Shown piece after piece: positions 1 to 7,214 of a stretch of 33,849 nucleotides of DNA. How positions within the stretch are numbered: position 1 is the stretch's first letter; each line of letters starts with the position of its first letter. This DNA is from HGM04593 sp045634085 (lineage in GTDB: Bacteria; Bacteroidota; Bacteroidia; Bacteroidales; Bacteroidaceae), in NCBI GenBank assembly GCA_045634085.1, contig JAZQZM010000029.1:1-33849 (forward strand). Reading direction: 5' to 3'. Under the pieces are notes generated by a model. That model was not told the DNA's origin. It did no database searches and saw nothing but the letters and a program-made list of their open reading frames with translations. Made by a program: the position numbers and the translations under genes.

Positions 1-867
1 ATTGAACGTGAGGAGAGATTTCTCTTATATGTATTTCAAGATTTCACACCCGGTATGGGTGCTCGCATGCCTTTGAACCAGGTTAAAGAGATGAGCGAAG
101 AAGAACATGCTGCATATATATACGAAACATACGAGGAATGCTTTGAAATAAACCAAATACGCTGGCTCAATGCCCATAGAGCCATAGCAATAACCAAGGA
201 GTACGAAAAGTGCGGAAAACCGATACAGGAACTGCTGCTTGCCGCTATGCAGGGAGTGAAGAACGCTGCATTTGCATATACCTTCACCCCCAAGGTAAGT
301 TTCGGCGATTTTGCCGCGCCAATCATACGCAGGCACATTGAGCAGTATTTGCAAACCGGCGAATCTTCATTTGCAGAACTTTACAGAGAATACAAGGAGA
401 TACTCGACAATGCCAAGCAAGCCTATGATGAGTACCGCAATTCCAAATGCAAGGTAATGTATAGTGTAATGCCGGAAAAAGCGAGAATACATTTATTTGC
501 AAATAGCAGGATAAGCCGTTGCCATAAGGAGATAAGAAAGGCTGCCGATTATGCGGAGTGGAGACGGGTCGATGCAGCTACTCACCTGCCCGACGACTAT
601 GACGAGCGTGACAAGTTCATACGCACCGGGTCATTTAAGTTGCAGGATGCCCTCTACAATGGAGAATGTAAGGATTTTGTAAAATCTGTTACAGACGGCG
701 AGTGGTATATATGCACAGTGCCCGATGGAACGCGTGTGCCGGTGCGTGAACTCACCGACAGGGATTCAATGCGTTGGGCATTAGAGATTCTGTTGGAGAT
801 TCTGGAAAAGACTCCTGAGAGAAGGATATTGAAATTCGACGATTGGCGTGCCGAAAACGGTATATAA
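1..867 (+). CDS. Diverged sigma-70-like protein, 5'-truncated by window edge
   Basis: The frame is open from base 1, so the true start probably lies outside the window; in-frame ATGs at 55 and 67 are alternatives. About 288 residues are visible. The stretch roughly 60-125 residues from the window start aligns without gaps to sigma-70 region 2: the pattern N-x(5)-I-x-I-x-K-x-Y-x(3)-G, then L, G, A, F, A and I-R-x(2)-I falls at the spacing seen in housekeeping sigma factors. The acidic run before it resembles region 1.2. The usual core-binding motif DLIQEG is replaced by ELLLAAMQG, and the aromatic pair of regions 2.3-2.4 is missing (residues P-I instead). I see no regions 3 or 4; the C-terminal half is unrecognised. 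It may be a degenerate or repurposed sigma paralogue. Function not established; the similarity was judged by eye. Confidence 0.6.
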   Translation: MEREERFLLYVFQDFTPGMGARMPLNQVKEMSEEEHAAYIYETYEECFEINQIRWLNAHRAIAITKEYEKCGKPIQELLLAAMQGVKNAAFAYTFTPKVSFGDFAAPIIRRHIEQYLQTGESSFAELYREYKEILDNAKQAYDEYRNSKCKVMYSVMPEKARIHLFANSRISRCHKEIRKAADYAEWRRVDAATHLPDDYDERDKFIRTGSFKLQDALYNGECKDFVKSVTDGEWYICTVPDGTRVPVRELTDRDSMRWALEILLEILEKTPERRILKFDDWRAENGI

Positions 868-874
868 TCTTTAA

Positions 875-979
875 AGAATATGGCAATATTCGGGACACTC
901 CATCATAAGCTGGGCAATGGAACGCAAGGAGAGCCGCGGATTGCACTACAATATCGATTATCCCAAGGAAGAACTATAA
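875..979 (+). pseudogene. nadB: C-terminal remnant of L-aspartate oxidase (nadB)
   Basis: An in-frame stretch ending in TAA at 977-979 encodes about 34 codons. It contains the motif ERKESRGLHYNIDYP, the hallmark C-terminus of L-aspartate oxidase, the FAD enzyme of the first step of de novo NAD synthesis. The last 27 codons read as genuine NadB sequence; the codons before them (875-898) do not, and a stop at 872-874 closes the frame. There is no room for the FAD-binding or catalytic part, since the preceding gene ends at 867. This is therefore a scrap left by a deletion or by insertion of the upstream material. A hairpin 16 bases downstream is probably the old nadB terminator. Confidence 0.8.
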
Positions 980-994
980 GACAAGAAATCTCTT

Positions 995-1044
995 AAACAA
1001 TCAAGCGCACGTCACAGTTTTTCTGTGCGTGCGCTTGATTGTTT
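995..1044. terminator. Long hairpin, probable bidirectional terminator
   Basis: The left arm 995-1017 and right arm 1023-1044 pair over 22 bp with one bulged A, around a loop of five T (1018-1022). The outer part of the right arm ends in TTGTTT, and so does the outer part on the other strand. It lies just after the nadB remnant and between it and the convergent TIR gene ending at 1146, so it can stop transcription from both sides. Confidence 0.8.
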
Positions 1045-1145
1045 ACAATTGTTCCCTAACGCATTGCGTGTAATCGAAACCTATTTAAATTCGTTTAAAG
1101 CCTAGATTAGCTCGGTTCTCACCTTTCACTTTTCCATTTTCAGAT

Positions 1146-2189
1146 TTATTCTGATACAGGGCGAACACTGCGACCTTGTAAGCGACCTAGACTCTCCCAA
1201 TAGTCAATGGCACTGTCAAAGTACAAAAAGCAAGCTATGTAACTGTCATCATTATCCAGCGAACTCGACCAATAGCAACCTACACCACCCTGGCGATTGA
1301 TTTCCGCACCACAAAGATAACCTGCAGCCGGGAGAAAAATGCTGTTTCCGTTAGGTCCGGTGACACGGTAACCATTAATGCCATTTTCGGTAGTCCAAAT
1401 CCAAGTACAGTTGTCCAACAACTCTTTCTGTTCATCCAATGTAGGCATACGCCAACTGCCACCCCATTTTACATGAGCGACATCGTCTTCAAGATCAAGA
1501 ACTGTTTTGTTGTCTACTATGCCATCATTGCTGTTTGTGCAATATTTAGTCATTGTATCATCACCACCTTTGCACCATTTATAGGTATCCCAATCACACA
1601 GCCCTTTCTCCCCGGTCTCGCCCCAAGCATAGTAATTGCCATACTCATTTGGAGATGATGCACCAACATTACAGGTAGCCCATTTCAGTCCACTTGGCAG
1701 ACCAAGGTCAACATATTCATGGCCGTTGATTGTTTCATTTGAGGTTTTTGCATATTCCTTTTTGTAGTATCCTGATTCAAGCTCTATATTTTTCTTTATT
1801 CTTTTGCTTAAAGAACGCAATAGTTTATTCCCCAAAGAGGGGATTCCGACTGTTCCATCGTATGAGATAAAATCAAGCCCGGCCAGATCAAACAATATAG
1901 ACTTGTTGTATGCCGACTCATCAAGCCTTATCGGTATTATGCTCTTTTTGAATGCTACCGCCACATTGACCTCCTTGACAGTCCATGGCGACACATTGGA
2001 AGCCTCGGACGAGAAGAACAGAAAAACACTGGACTCCTCAATTGCCGACACTATTTTATCCTTGAATTCATCGCCACTCTCAATGCCGTCAATATCCATC
2101 CATACCGAAAAACCGGCTGCAGTTATGTGTTTTGCGAACTCTTGTACAATCGCAGAGTCCTTGCGGCTATAGCTTATAAAGACATCCAT
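1146..2189 (-). CDS. TIR domain protein with C-terminal DUF1566/Fib_succ_major-like domain
   Basis: A 347-residue protein. Residues 1-130 form a TIR domain: it opens with DVFISYSRKDS, followed by W30 and the block SPWTVKEV (67-74), whose Glu73 sits where catalytic TIR NADases carry their glutamate. From about 155 to the end is a second domain with the marks of the Fib_succ_major/DUF1566 group: DLGLPSGLKWA near 161-171, WRMPT at 246-250, CYWSSS at 305-310 and SVRPV at 341-345. No signal peptide or membrane helix is visible, so both domains should be cytoplasmic, although the second type is usually found in exported proteins. TIR domains in bacteria often act in antiphage defence by NAD cleavage or nucleotide signalling; here that is inference. 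The gene lies 66 bases downstream of a second TIR gene with an almost matching TIR domain, which points to tandem duplication. Confidence 0.85.
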   Translation of the reverse strand: MDVFISYSRKDSAIVQEFAKHITAAGFSVWMDIDGIESGDEFKDKIVSAIEESSVFLFFSSEASNVSPWTVKEVNVAVAFKKSIIPIRLDESAYNKSILFDLAGLDFISYDGTVGIPSLGNKLLRSLSKRIKKNIELESGYYKKEYAKTSNETINGHEYVDLGLPSGLKWATCNVGASSPNEYGNYYAWGETGEKGLCDWDTYKWCKGGDDTMTKYCTNSNDGIVDNKTVLDLEDDVAHVKWGGSWRMPTLDEQKELLDNCTWIWTTENGINGYRVTGPNGNSIFLPAAGYLCGAEINRQGGVGCYWSSSLDNDDSYIACFLYFDSAIDYWESLGRLQGRSVRPVSE

Positions 2190-2255
2190 TTAAAACCAAT
2201 GTTAAATATTAAGAAGCAATCATTTACATACCGGGGCGCATAGGATATACTATAA

Positions 2256-3080
2256 CTATTCGTTAGGGTGCGCTGTAGCGGGATAAGTATAGTCGGTATC
2301 GGGTTCCTCGCCGCGGTTTTCTTCTGTTGAAGCACCACCCTGTTTCGACGAAACAGAAGAAAGCAGAGTATCAACGGCTTTTTCAAGAGTCTGAATCATG
2401 GGGTCATTCTGCCTGATGCTCTCACTCCGCACAACAATATGCTCCTTGATGTTTTCATGACCTTGGTTACCACCGAACATAAAGACGCATATCACGACAA
2501 GCAACAGGACAAAGCCCAGTATTGCCAGAGCAAGGAACAACAGAACCGGACATATTACAACAATCAACAAGAGAACAAAGAACACGACGATGTATTTCAA
2601 AGTGCGTCCTGACTTTTTAGGGGCATTGGTCTTCACTGCCGCATGCCCGCTTTTATTCCCTGAAGCAGCATCACCCTTACCTATTTTCTTTTCAAGCGAA
2701 TGCATCAGTTTCTGCACAACATCAGATACATCGGTATCAGCATCGCACATGACAAAATCAAACCCCGCAAGATCGAACAGGATAGATTTATTATATACCG
2801 ACTCGTCAAGCTTTATCGGGATTATATTCTTTTTAAGTGCGACGGCCACATTGACCTCCTTCACCGTCCATGGCGAAGCGTTGGAAGCCGCAGAAGAAAA
2901 GAAGAGAAAAACTTTGGACTCCTCAATTGCCGACACTATTTTATCCTTGAATTCATCGCCACTTTCAATACCATCAATATCCATCCAGACCGAATATCCG
3001 GCATCAATTATGTGTTTTACGAATTCACACACAATGACAGAGTCCCTGCGGCTATAGCTTATGAAAACATCATATTTCAT
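2256..3080 (-). CDS. TIR domain protein with C-terminal membrane segment
   Basis: A 274-residue protein if it starts at the ATG whose complement lies at 3078-3080, directly before YDVFISYSRR; an in-frame ATG three codons upstream (3089) is also possible. The TIR domain spans 1-130, with W32 and Glu75 in the block SPWTVKEV, the position of the catalytic glutamate in TIR NADases. A basic linker (about 135-162) leads into a strongly hydrophobic stretch at about 163-201, long enough for two transmembrane helices, then a hydrophilic tail rich in E, S and T. The predicted topology leaves the TIR domain in the cytoplasm at the inner membrane. The first hundred or so residues match the downstream TIR gene almost throughout, but the C-termini are unrelated. 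The pair is probably one transcript. A defence role is plausible but not shown. Confidence 0.82.
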   Translation of the reverse strand: MKYDVFISYSRRDSVIVCEFVKHIIDAGYSVWMDIDGIESGDEFKDKIVSAIEESKVFLFFSSAASNASPWTVKEVNVAVALKKNIIPIKLDESVYNKSILFDLAGFDFVMCDADTDVSDVVQKLMHSLEKKIGKGDAASGNKSGHAAVKTNAPKKSGRTLKYIVVFFVLLLIVVICPVLLFLALAILGFVLLLVVICVFMFGGNQGHENIKEHIVVRSESIRQNDPMIQTLEKAVDTLLSSVSSKQGGASTEENRGEEPDTDYTYPATAHPNE

Positions 3081-3207
3081 AATATGCATATTCTTGTGCC
3101 ACAAAGTTAAAATATTTAAATGAAGACAGAAAACATTTATCGCATAATTCTTTATCGGCAACAGTGCAACAAAGTGTCGTTTTTTTTTAAATTATTTTAT
3201 ATTGGTT

Positions 3208-3298
3208 TGTTGATAAATTACCCTCTTTTTGTTGTGCAAAATCGCGCAAAAAAAAGTTTTCTTCGCGAGAAAATCGGGGCCTACATCCCGTTTTCATC
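3208..3298 (+). repeat. Direct repeat copy A of the purH leader element
   Basis: This stretch matches 8267-8357 with essentially one single-base gap. The shared blocks are TGTTGATAAAT, TTTTTG, GCAAAAAAAA and CTTCGCGAGAAA at the same spacing. The 3' part is also an inverted repeat in both copies; here it is weaker: 3269-3273 plus 3275-3278 pair with 3287-3295. The copies lie about 5.06 kb apart in the same orientation and bracket the genes from 3434 to 8192. Confidence 0.7.
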
Positions 3299-3337
3299 AT
3301 AAACACGCTGATATCCAACGAAAAACTCACAAACACC

Positions 3338-3392
3338 CCCACACGCAACAGAGTGGGTTTTTAAGCAATCTAAACCTTTTTTAAGAAAGGTT
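3338..3392 (+). promoter_or_regulatory. Tandem small hairpins in the leader of the 3434 gene
   Basis: CCCAC (3338-3342) pairs with GTGGG (3353-3357) and is followed at once by five T, which has the form of a weak intrinsic terminator or attenuator. A second hairpin pairs AACCTTT (3373-3379) with AAAGGTT (3386-3392). Both lie between the putative promoter element and the start codon at 3434. Regulation by attenuation is inferred only from the layout. Confidence 0.35.
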
Positions 3393-3433
3393 GGATAAAT
3401 CTATTTTTATCAAGAACATATAAAAACAGTATT

Positions 3434-4012
3434 ATGCTTAGATTTACAGGCGAGTGTCAGCCACACACAATGAGAGATTTTTTGGAGTGTAATTATCCCG
3501 AACTTTTAGAGACAGCCGAGAGCGGATGCGCCGTATTGACGAAGTTGCAAAATGCCCTTGTGGAACTGTTGCCGTTGTCGAAGAGACTCTTGCCCGGCGA
3601 CATAAAGCAACTTGCCGATATTGAAGCACAGGCAAACTTCATGGCATTCATCTACCACCATTCACTGTTTGCGTTTGCAGACAAAGCATATACCATGCTC
3701 AACACACAGTGTACTGCACTTGCAGAGGCATTGAATTCAGGTCTTGAAGAGGAAGAAAAGGAGGCAGCCGACAAACTGCAAAAAACAATAAAAGCCTTGA
3801 GCAATATACCGTTTGAAAACCTGCTTGAGCATAGTGCTGTCGGGCTGCTGAGACTTGAAATATTCAAGGATTACCTGCAAGAAAGGCTGGATTTCCTTGT
3901 AATTCCCGTATTCGACGCCACCGGCAAACAAATTGGCAACTGGAGTTTCCGTGACATCACAGGCACAATAGTCAAAAACGGCTTATCACACAGAGAACTG
4001 TTGACCGACTGA
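3434..4012 (+). CDS. Unrecognised helical protein
   Basis: A 192-residue protein beginning MLRFTGECQP. I do not recognise the family. Composition suggests mostly amphipathic helix, with a glutamate- and lysine-rich segment near 100-115 (LEEEEKEAADK) that could be a short coiled coil, and a more strand-like end (DFLVIPVFDATGKQIGNW). There is no signal peptide or membrane segment, so it is probably cytoplasmic. It stands alone downstream of the leader repeat, and 86 bases separate it from the next gene on the same strand. The ATG at 3434 is the first in frame. Confidence 0.6.
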   Translation: MLRFTGECQPHTMRDFLECNYPELLETAESGCAVLTKLQNALVELLPLSKRLLPGDIKQLADIEAQANFMAFIYHHSLFAFADKAYTMLNTQCTALAEALNSGLEEEEKEAADKLQKTIKALSNIPFENLLEHSAVGLLRLEIFKDYLQERLDFLVIPVFDATGKQIGNWSFRDITGTIVKNGLSHRELLTD

Positions 4013-4098
4013 ATTGGCGCACCACTCACCTGCAGTCACACCATTGGCAAGGTTGTGGATGACGAGGAAATGTTGCGTATATATTAACCACATCATTT

Positions 4099-4632
4099 AT
4101 GAATATGAGCGACGCTGAAAAAAAGATTCTTGACCAAATAAAGAAACAGATGAAGGAACACGGGCTGGTGTCCTACAAAGTTGGAGTTTTTGAGGGTTAT
4201 ATAGGTAAAATAAAGGTTACTCCAAAAGGATGGCAACGGTTGCTTGTGCCCATAAAGGGCTATCACTATGATGACTACGAGCTCCCCCAAATAATGCATC
4301 TTAAAGGCGAACTCTATTTTATCGTGAAAAAGGAACATCAAACCTATGACGTTCCCTATAAAAAAGAGTTTTTCCGTTTTACCTGGGACGAACTGGTGAG
4401 TATGGTAGAAAGCACGCCATGGAGCATCAGAACCTTCAATTATGGAGGTAAAGATCACACCACCTGGAAAGTAGGACTATTAAAAGCGATTGAACGCAGC
4501 CTGAGTTGTTACGATGCACACGAAGAGATAAAGACAAAATTGAGCGACAGGGAAATTGAAATACTTGTCGAGAGAATTGAGAGCGAAAAAAGCCTTGCAG
4601 AGAAGCTTGTGGATCGGGTGTTCGGATATTAA
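4099..4632 (+). CDS. Unrecognised small cytoplasmic protein
   Basis: A 177-residue protein starting MNMSDAEKK; the second ATG at 4105 is an equally good start. The N-terminus is a charged helix (EKKILDQIKKQMKEHG), the middle is rich in aromatic residues and lysine with alternating strand-like segments (YHYDDYELPQIMHL), and the C-terminus is again a charged helix (EIEILVERIESEKSLAEKL). It has no signal peptide or membrane segment, and I do not recognise a domain. It may share the transcript of the gene ending at 4012. Confidence 0.6.
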   Translation: MNMSDAEKKILDQIKKQMKEHGLVSYKVGVFEGYIGKIKVTPKGWQRLLVPIKGYHYDDYELPQIMHLKGELYFIVKKEHQTYDVPYKKEFFRFTWDELVSMVESTPWSIRTFNYGGKDHTTWKVGLLKAIERSLSCYDAHEEIKTKLSDREIEILVERIESEKSLAEKLVDRVFGY

Positions 4633-4671
4633 AAACCGTTTAGAATTATTTCACTAAATAAACGATACGCT

Positions 4672-4792
4672 ATGAGGCGTGTTATAAGCGAGGAGGAAAT
4701 GAAAAGAAGTGGAGCAGAAGTTCAAGAGGATATCCCGCAAGGAGTTTGACGAAAAATTATACACAAAAAAACATACATTTAACATATTTTAA
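4672..4792 (+). pseudogene. Possible frameshifted remnant of a small gene
   Basis: An ATG at 4672 opens a 25-codon frame (beginning MRRVISEEEMKR) that stops at 4747. A shift of one base near 4709 would continue into a protein-like frame reading VEQKFKRISRKEFDEKLY and ending at 4790-4792. The join of two charged, helical halves suggests a decayed gene, but no family is recognised and chance cannot be excluded. Confidence 0.25.
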
Positions 4793-4795
4793 CAC

Positions 4796-4805
4796 GGGGG
4801 GGGGG
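4796..4805. repeat. Homopolymeric tract of ten G
   Basis: Ten consecutive G lie 62 bases upstream of the lipoprotein operon start at 4867, in otherwise A+T-rich DNA. A TATTTTTG box at 4827-4834 follows, so the tract falls where the -33 region of that promoter would be. Such tracts can change length by slippage. Confidence 0.8.
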
Positions 4806-4866
4806 TGATTTTGAAGTTGTATCTGTTATTTTTGCTAAATAAAAGTATTATTTAACACAAAAGACT

Positions 4867-5892
4867 ATGAAACATTTAAGAATTTATCATCTCCTGTTTA
4901 TGTTTCTTATCCTTGTTGGCTGTTCCGAGAATAAAAAAACTGAAGAAAAGCCATCAGCTCTTTTAGAAACGCTAAACAACGACATGGAAAATTATCTCAA
5001 CAGTGATGTGAATGCAATTGAGCAGGCATTACCACAAATCATGATTATTCCAAGTGACCAGACTTTAGATGCATTCTATTGCCTGGACAAAAAAACCATT
5101 GACGGAAAGACATACTACATCCGCAATTACAAAGAATACCTGACAAAGGATACAAGAGCAAAGAGCATTTTCTCATTCATACAAAGCAAGTTCATAGAGC
5201 GAGGGTACATGCTTGACGACCTTGAGAGGTCACTTAATAATTTTGATACACAAGAAGCACTTGACATTGCAAGCAATTTGGAAACAGATGCAAGGACCGC
5301 ATTGCTGACAACCATCAAGCCCGACATAATCTTGGAACTGGACTATAAATCGCCGCCGGCACGAGGCAGTTACAAGGAAAAGGAACTGACATACACCCTT
5401 ACCGCTTTTGATGCATACACCTCCAAAAGCGTAGCAACGGTCTCTGGCAACAAGATTAAGAGTGCAGACGTGATTGATCAGATGAAAATCGAGATGACAA
5501 GACAACTTCCAACCCTGATGGGCGAGATGCAGAACTATTTCTCTGACCTTCTGACAAAAGGACGACAGGTGTCAATTACTATCAATGTTGCTGAAGGCTC
5601 CAACCAGAACCTCCAGGATTCGAGCATTGAGGGCGATACCTATGCCGACCAAATCATTGACTTTATAAAAGTAAATTGCGTCAAGGGTGTATACAAGATG
5701 CAGATAAACACCAAGAACAAACTTGTCATTTCCAATGCAAGAATAAAACTTCTTAACGACGACGGCACACAGTACAGCGTGTACGACTATGCACGCGATT
5801 TGCAGAAGTATCTTAAGAGCAAACTCGGCCTTTCATCGGACAACAACTCACAAGGCCTTGGCAATATCGTATTGACTATTAAAGGAATGTAA
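4867..5892 (+). CDS. Lipoprotein resembling DUF6175 family
   Basis: A 341-residue lipoprotein precursor: hydrophobic N-terminus and lipobox LVGC, with the lipidated cysteine at 19, followed by a hydrophilic stretch (SENKKTEEK). The mature part recalls from memory proteins labelled DUF6175 in Bacteroidetes: an early QIMIIPSD segment near residue 57, a GYMLDDLERSL helix near 115, DIILELDY near 155, then TAFDAYTSKSVA near 178. Their function is not known to me. The alternating strands and helices suggest a compact periplasmic domain. It is the first gene of a three-lipoprotein operon; the next starts 2 bases after its stop. An upstream G10 tract may affect its expression. Confidence 0.75.
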   Translation: MKHLRIYHLLFMFLILVGCSENKKTEEKPSALLETLNNDMENYLNSDVNAIEQALPQIMIIPSDQTLDAFYCLDKKTIDGKTYYIRNYKEYLTKDTRAKSIFSFIQSKFIERGYMLDDLERSLNNFDTQEALDIASNLETDARTALLTTIKPDIILELDYKSPPARGSYKEKELTYTLTAFDAYTSKSVATVSGNKIKSADVIDQMKIEMTRQLPTLMGEMQNYFSDLLTKGRQVSITINVAEGSNQNLQDSSIEGDTYADQIIDFIKVNCVKGVYKMQINTKNKLVISNARIKLLNDDGTQYSVYDYARDLQKYLKSKLGLSSDNNSQGLGNIVLTIKGM

Positions 5893-5894
5893 CT

Positions 5895-7202
5895 ATGAAA
5901 ACGAAATTACTGCTTCCTGTTCTTGCATTACTTGCGCTCAGTTGTGGCTCTGGCCAGGTAGAGAACACATCCCAAGAGAATAAAACTACAAGCAAGAACA
6001 CTGTAAAGTTCAGCCCAAAACAGAAAACTTCATCGTTGTCCGACAGCGAACGCAAAGCTGCCATTGCAGAAAAGCGAAGCACGCTTGCCGAGGTCAATGT
6101 AGACTCCCTGATTAAGTCAACAGGTGTCAAATTCAGCATACTGCCACCGGCAGTAAGCGAGGAACTTCCTTTAAATGCCTCGGACAAACTTTGCAACAGA
6201 ATGATTCTCTTTGCTTCACAGAATGGAGTCAGCGGTCTTTGCACAAATCCTGTACTTGCTATGGTTGCAAGGGTAGTACGCACGGAGAGCGGAATGACAA
6301 ATGACGTAGTACAGAAAACTATTGTAAAATACGATGTCACATACTATTGCGGGAATCTGATAACCAACGACATTTACGCATCGTGCTCACAGTCACTGAC
6401 AGGCGTGGGTCCGAATCTTGAAACTGCAGCAAGCCAGGCATTCAATAACCTTGAAAACGACAATCAAATACAGCGTATGTTCTCTACGGCCAGCGAACGC
6501 GCCATTGAATGGTACAGCCAGACAAGCACGATAAAGTCCATTGTTGAGCAATATGTGGCAGAAAGGAACTATGCCTTGGCATTGGCCATGCTGAATTCTG
6601 TGCCCTCTCAGGCCGACTCAACTTATGCCTATGCATCAGAACGCAGCCTGGAACTCTCTGTCATGATGTTTGAGGATGAGGCTGCCAATCTGTTTGCCGG
6701 CATGCAAGATATGATTGCAAATAACGACAAAAAATACAATCCGGAAGTAGGTGCCATATACCGGCTTATTTCACCTCGCAGTGCAGTATACCCTGAAGCC
6801 AGAAAAATCTTTGATGAATATATGGTACAACTTCGTGAATTTGACAAGAGCGAGCGCGCAAGACTGGACGAAATTGCCAAAGATGAGCGTAACAAGGCCC
6901 ATGAACTGGCGTTGGAAGAGATGGAGATAAGAAAAATCACAGCACCTATTGAAGCCAAGGCTGCAATAGAAAAGTTAAAGATTGAAGCCAGCGTCCAAAA
7001 GAGTACAGCATGGTCTCAGGCACTGTCCAGTTCAGCAGCCTCTATTGCGCACGGCATGCGTGGCGGAATGTTCGGCGAGAACGGAATGTTCGGCAAAGGC
7101 GGAATCCTTGGCATAGGCTCGTTTGCCGAACCGATAAGCAAAGCAGTAGACGGAGTCAACAATACTGTAGACAAACTAACCAACCACATAACCAAAGACT
7201 AA
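5895..7202 (+). CDS. Lipoprotein with coiled coil and Gly/Met-rich tail
   Basis: A 435-residue lipoprotein precursor with lipobox LALSC (cysteine 17). A low-complexity S/T/K/N/Q linker (about 18-50) leads to a central domain without a recognised family, containing several cysteines. A charged, probably coiled-coil helix lies at about 320-370 (DEIAKDERNKAHELALEEME). After it comes an unusual glycine/methionine stretch from 387 with repeated MFG units (GGMFGENGMFGKGGILG), then an amphipathic end. The start 2 bases after the previous stop implies translation coupling with the first lipoprotein. The tail could insert in or lie along a membrane or mediate assembly; this is inference. Confidence 0.7.
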   Translation: MKTKLLLPVLALLALSCGSGQVENTSQENKTTSKNTVKFSPKQKTSSLSDSERKAAIAEKRSTLAEVNVDSLIKSTGVKFSILPPAVSEELPLNASDKLCNRMILFASQNGVSGLCTNPVLAMVARVVRTESGMTNDVVQKTIVKYDVTYYCGNLITNDIYASCSQSLTGVGPNLETAASQAFNNLENDNQIQRMFSTASERAIEWYSQTSTIKSIVEQYVAERNYALALAMLNSVPSQADSTYAYASERSLELSVMMFEDEAANLFAGMQDMIANNDKKYNPEVGAIYRLISPRSAVYPEARKIFDEYMVQLREFDKSERARLDEIAKDERNKAHELALEEMEIRKITAPIEAKAAIEKLKIEASVQKSTAWSQALSSSAASIAHGMRGGMFGENGMFGKGGILGIGSFAEPISKAVDGVNNTVDKLTNHITKD

Positions 7203-7214
7203 AACATCTATTCT

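Larger units (their letters stand above)
3081..3433. other. 353-bp divergent intergenic region with leader structures
   Basis: This gap separates the minus-strand TIR pair from the plus-strand gene at 3434. It is very A+T-rich, with an eight-plus T run near 3181. It holds a diverged copy of the purH promoter/leader (3208-3298) and two further small hairpins (3338-3362 and 3373-3392) before the next start codon. No coding sequence is convincing here. Confidence 0.6.
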
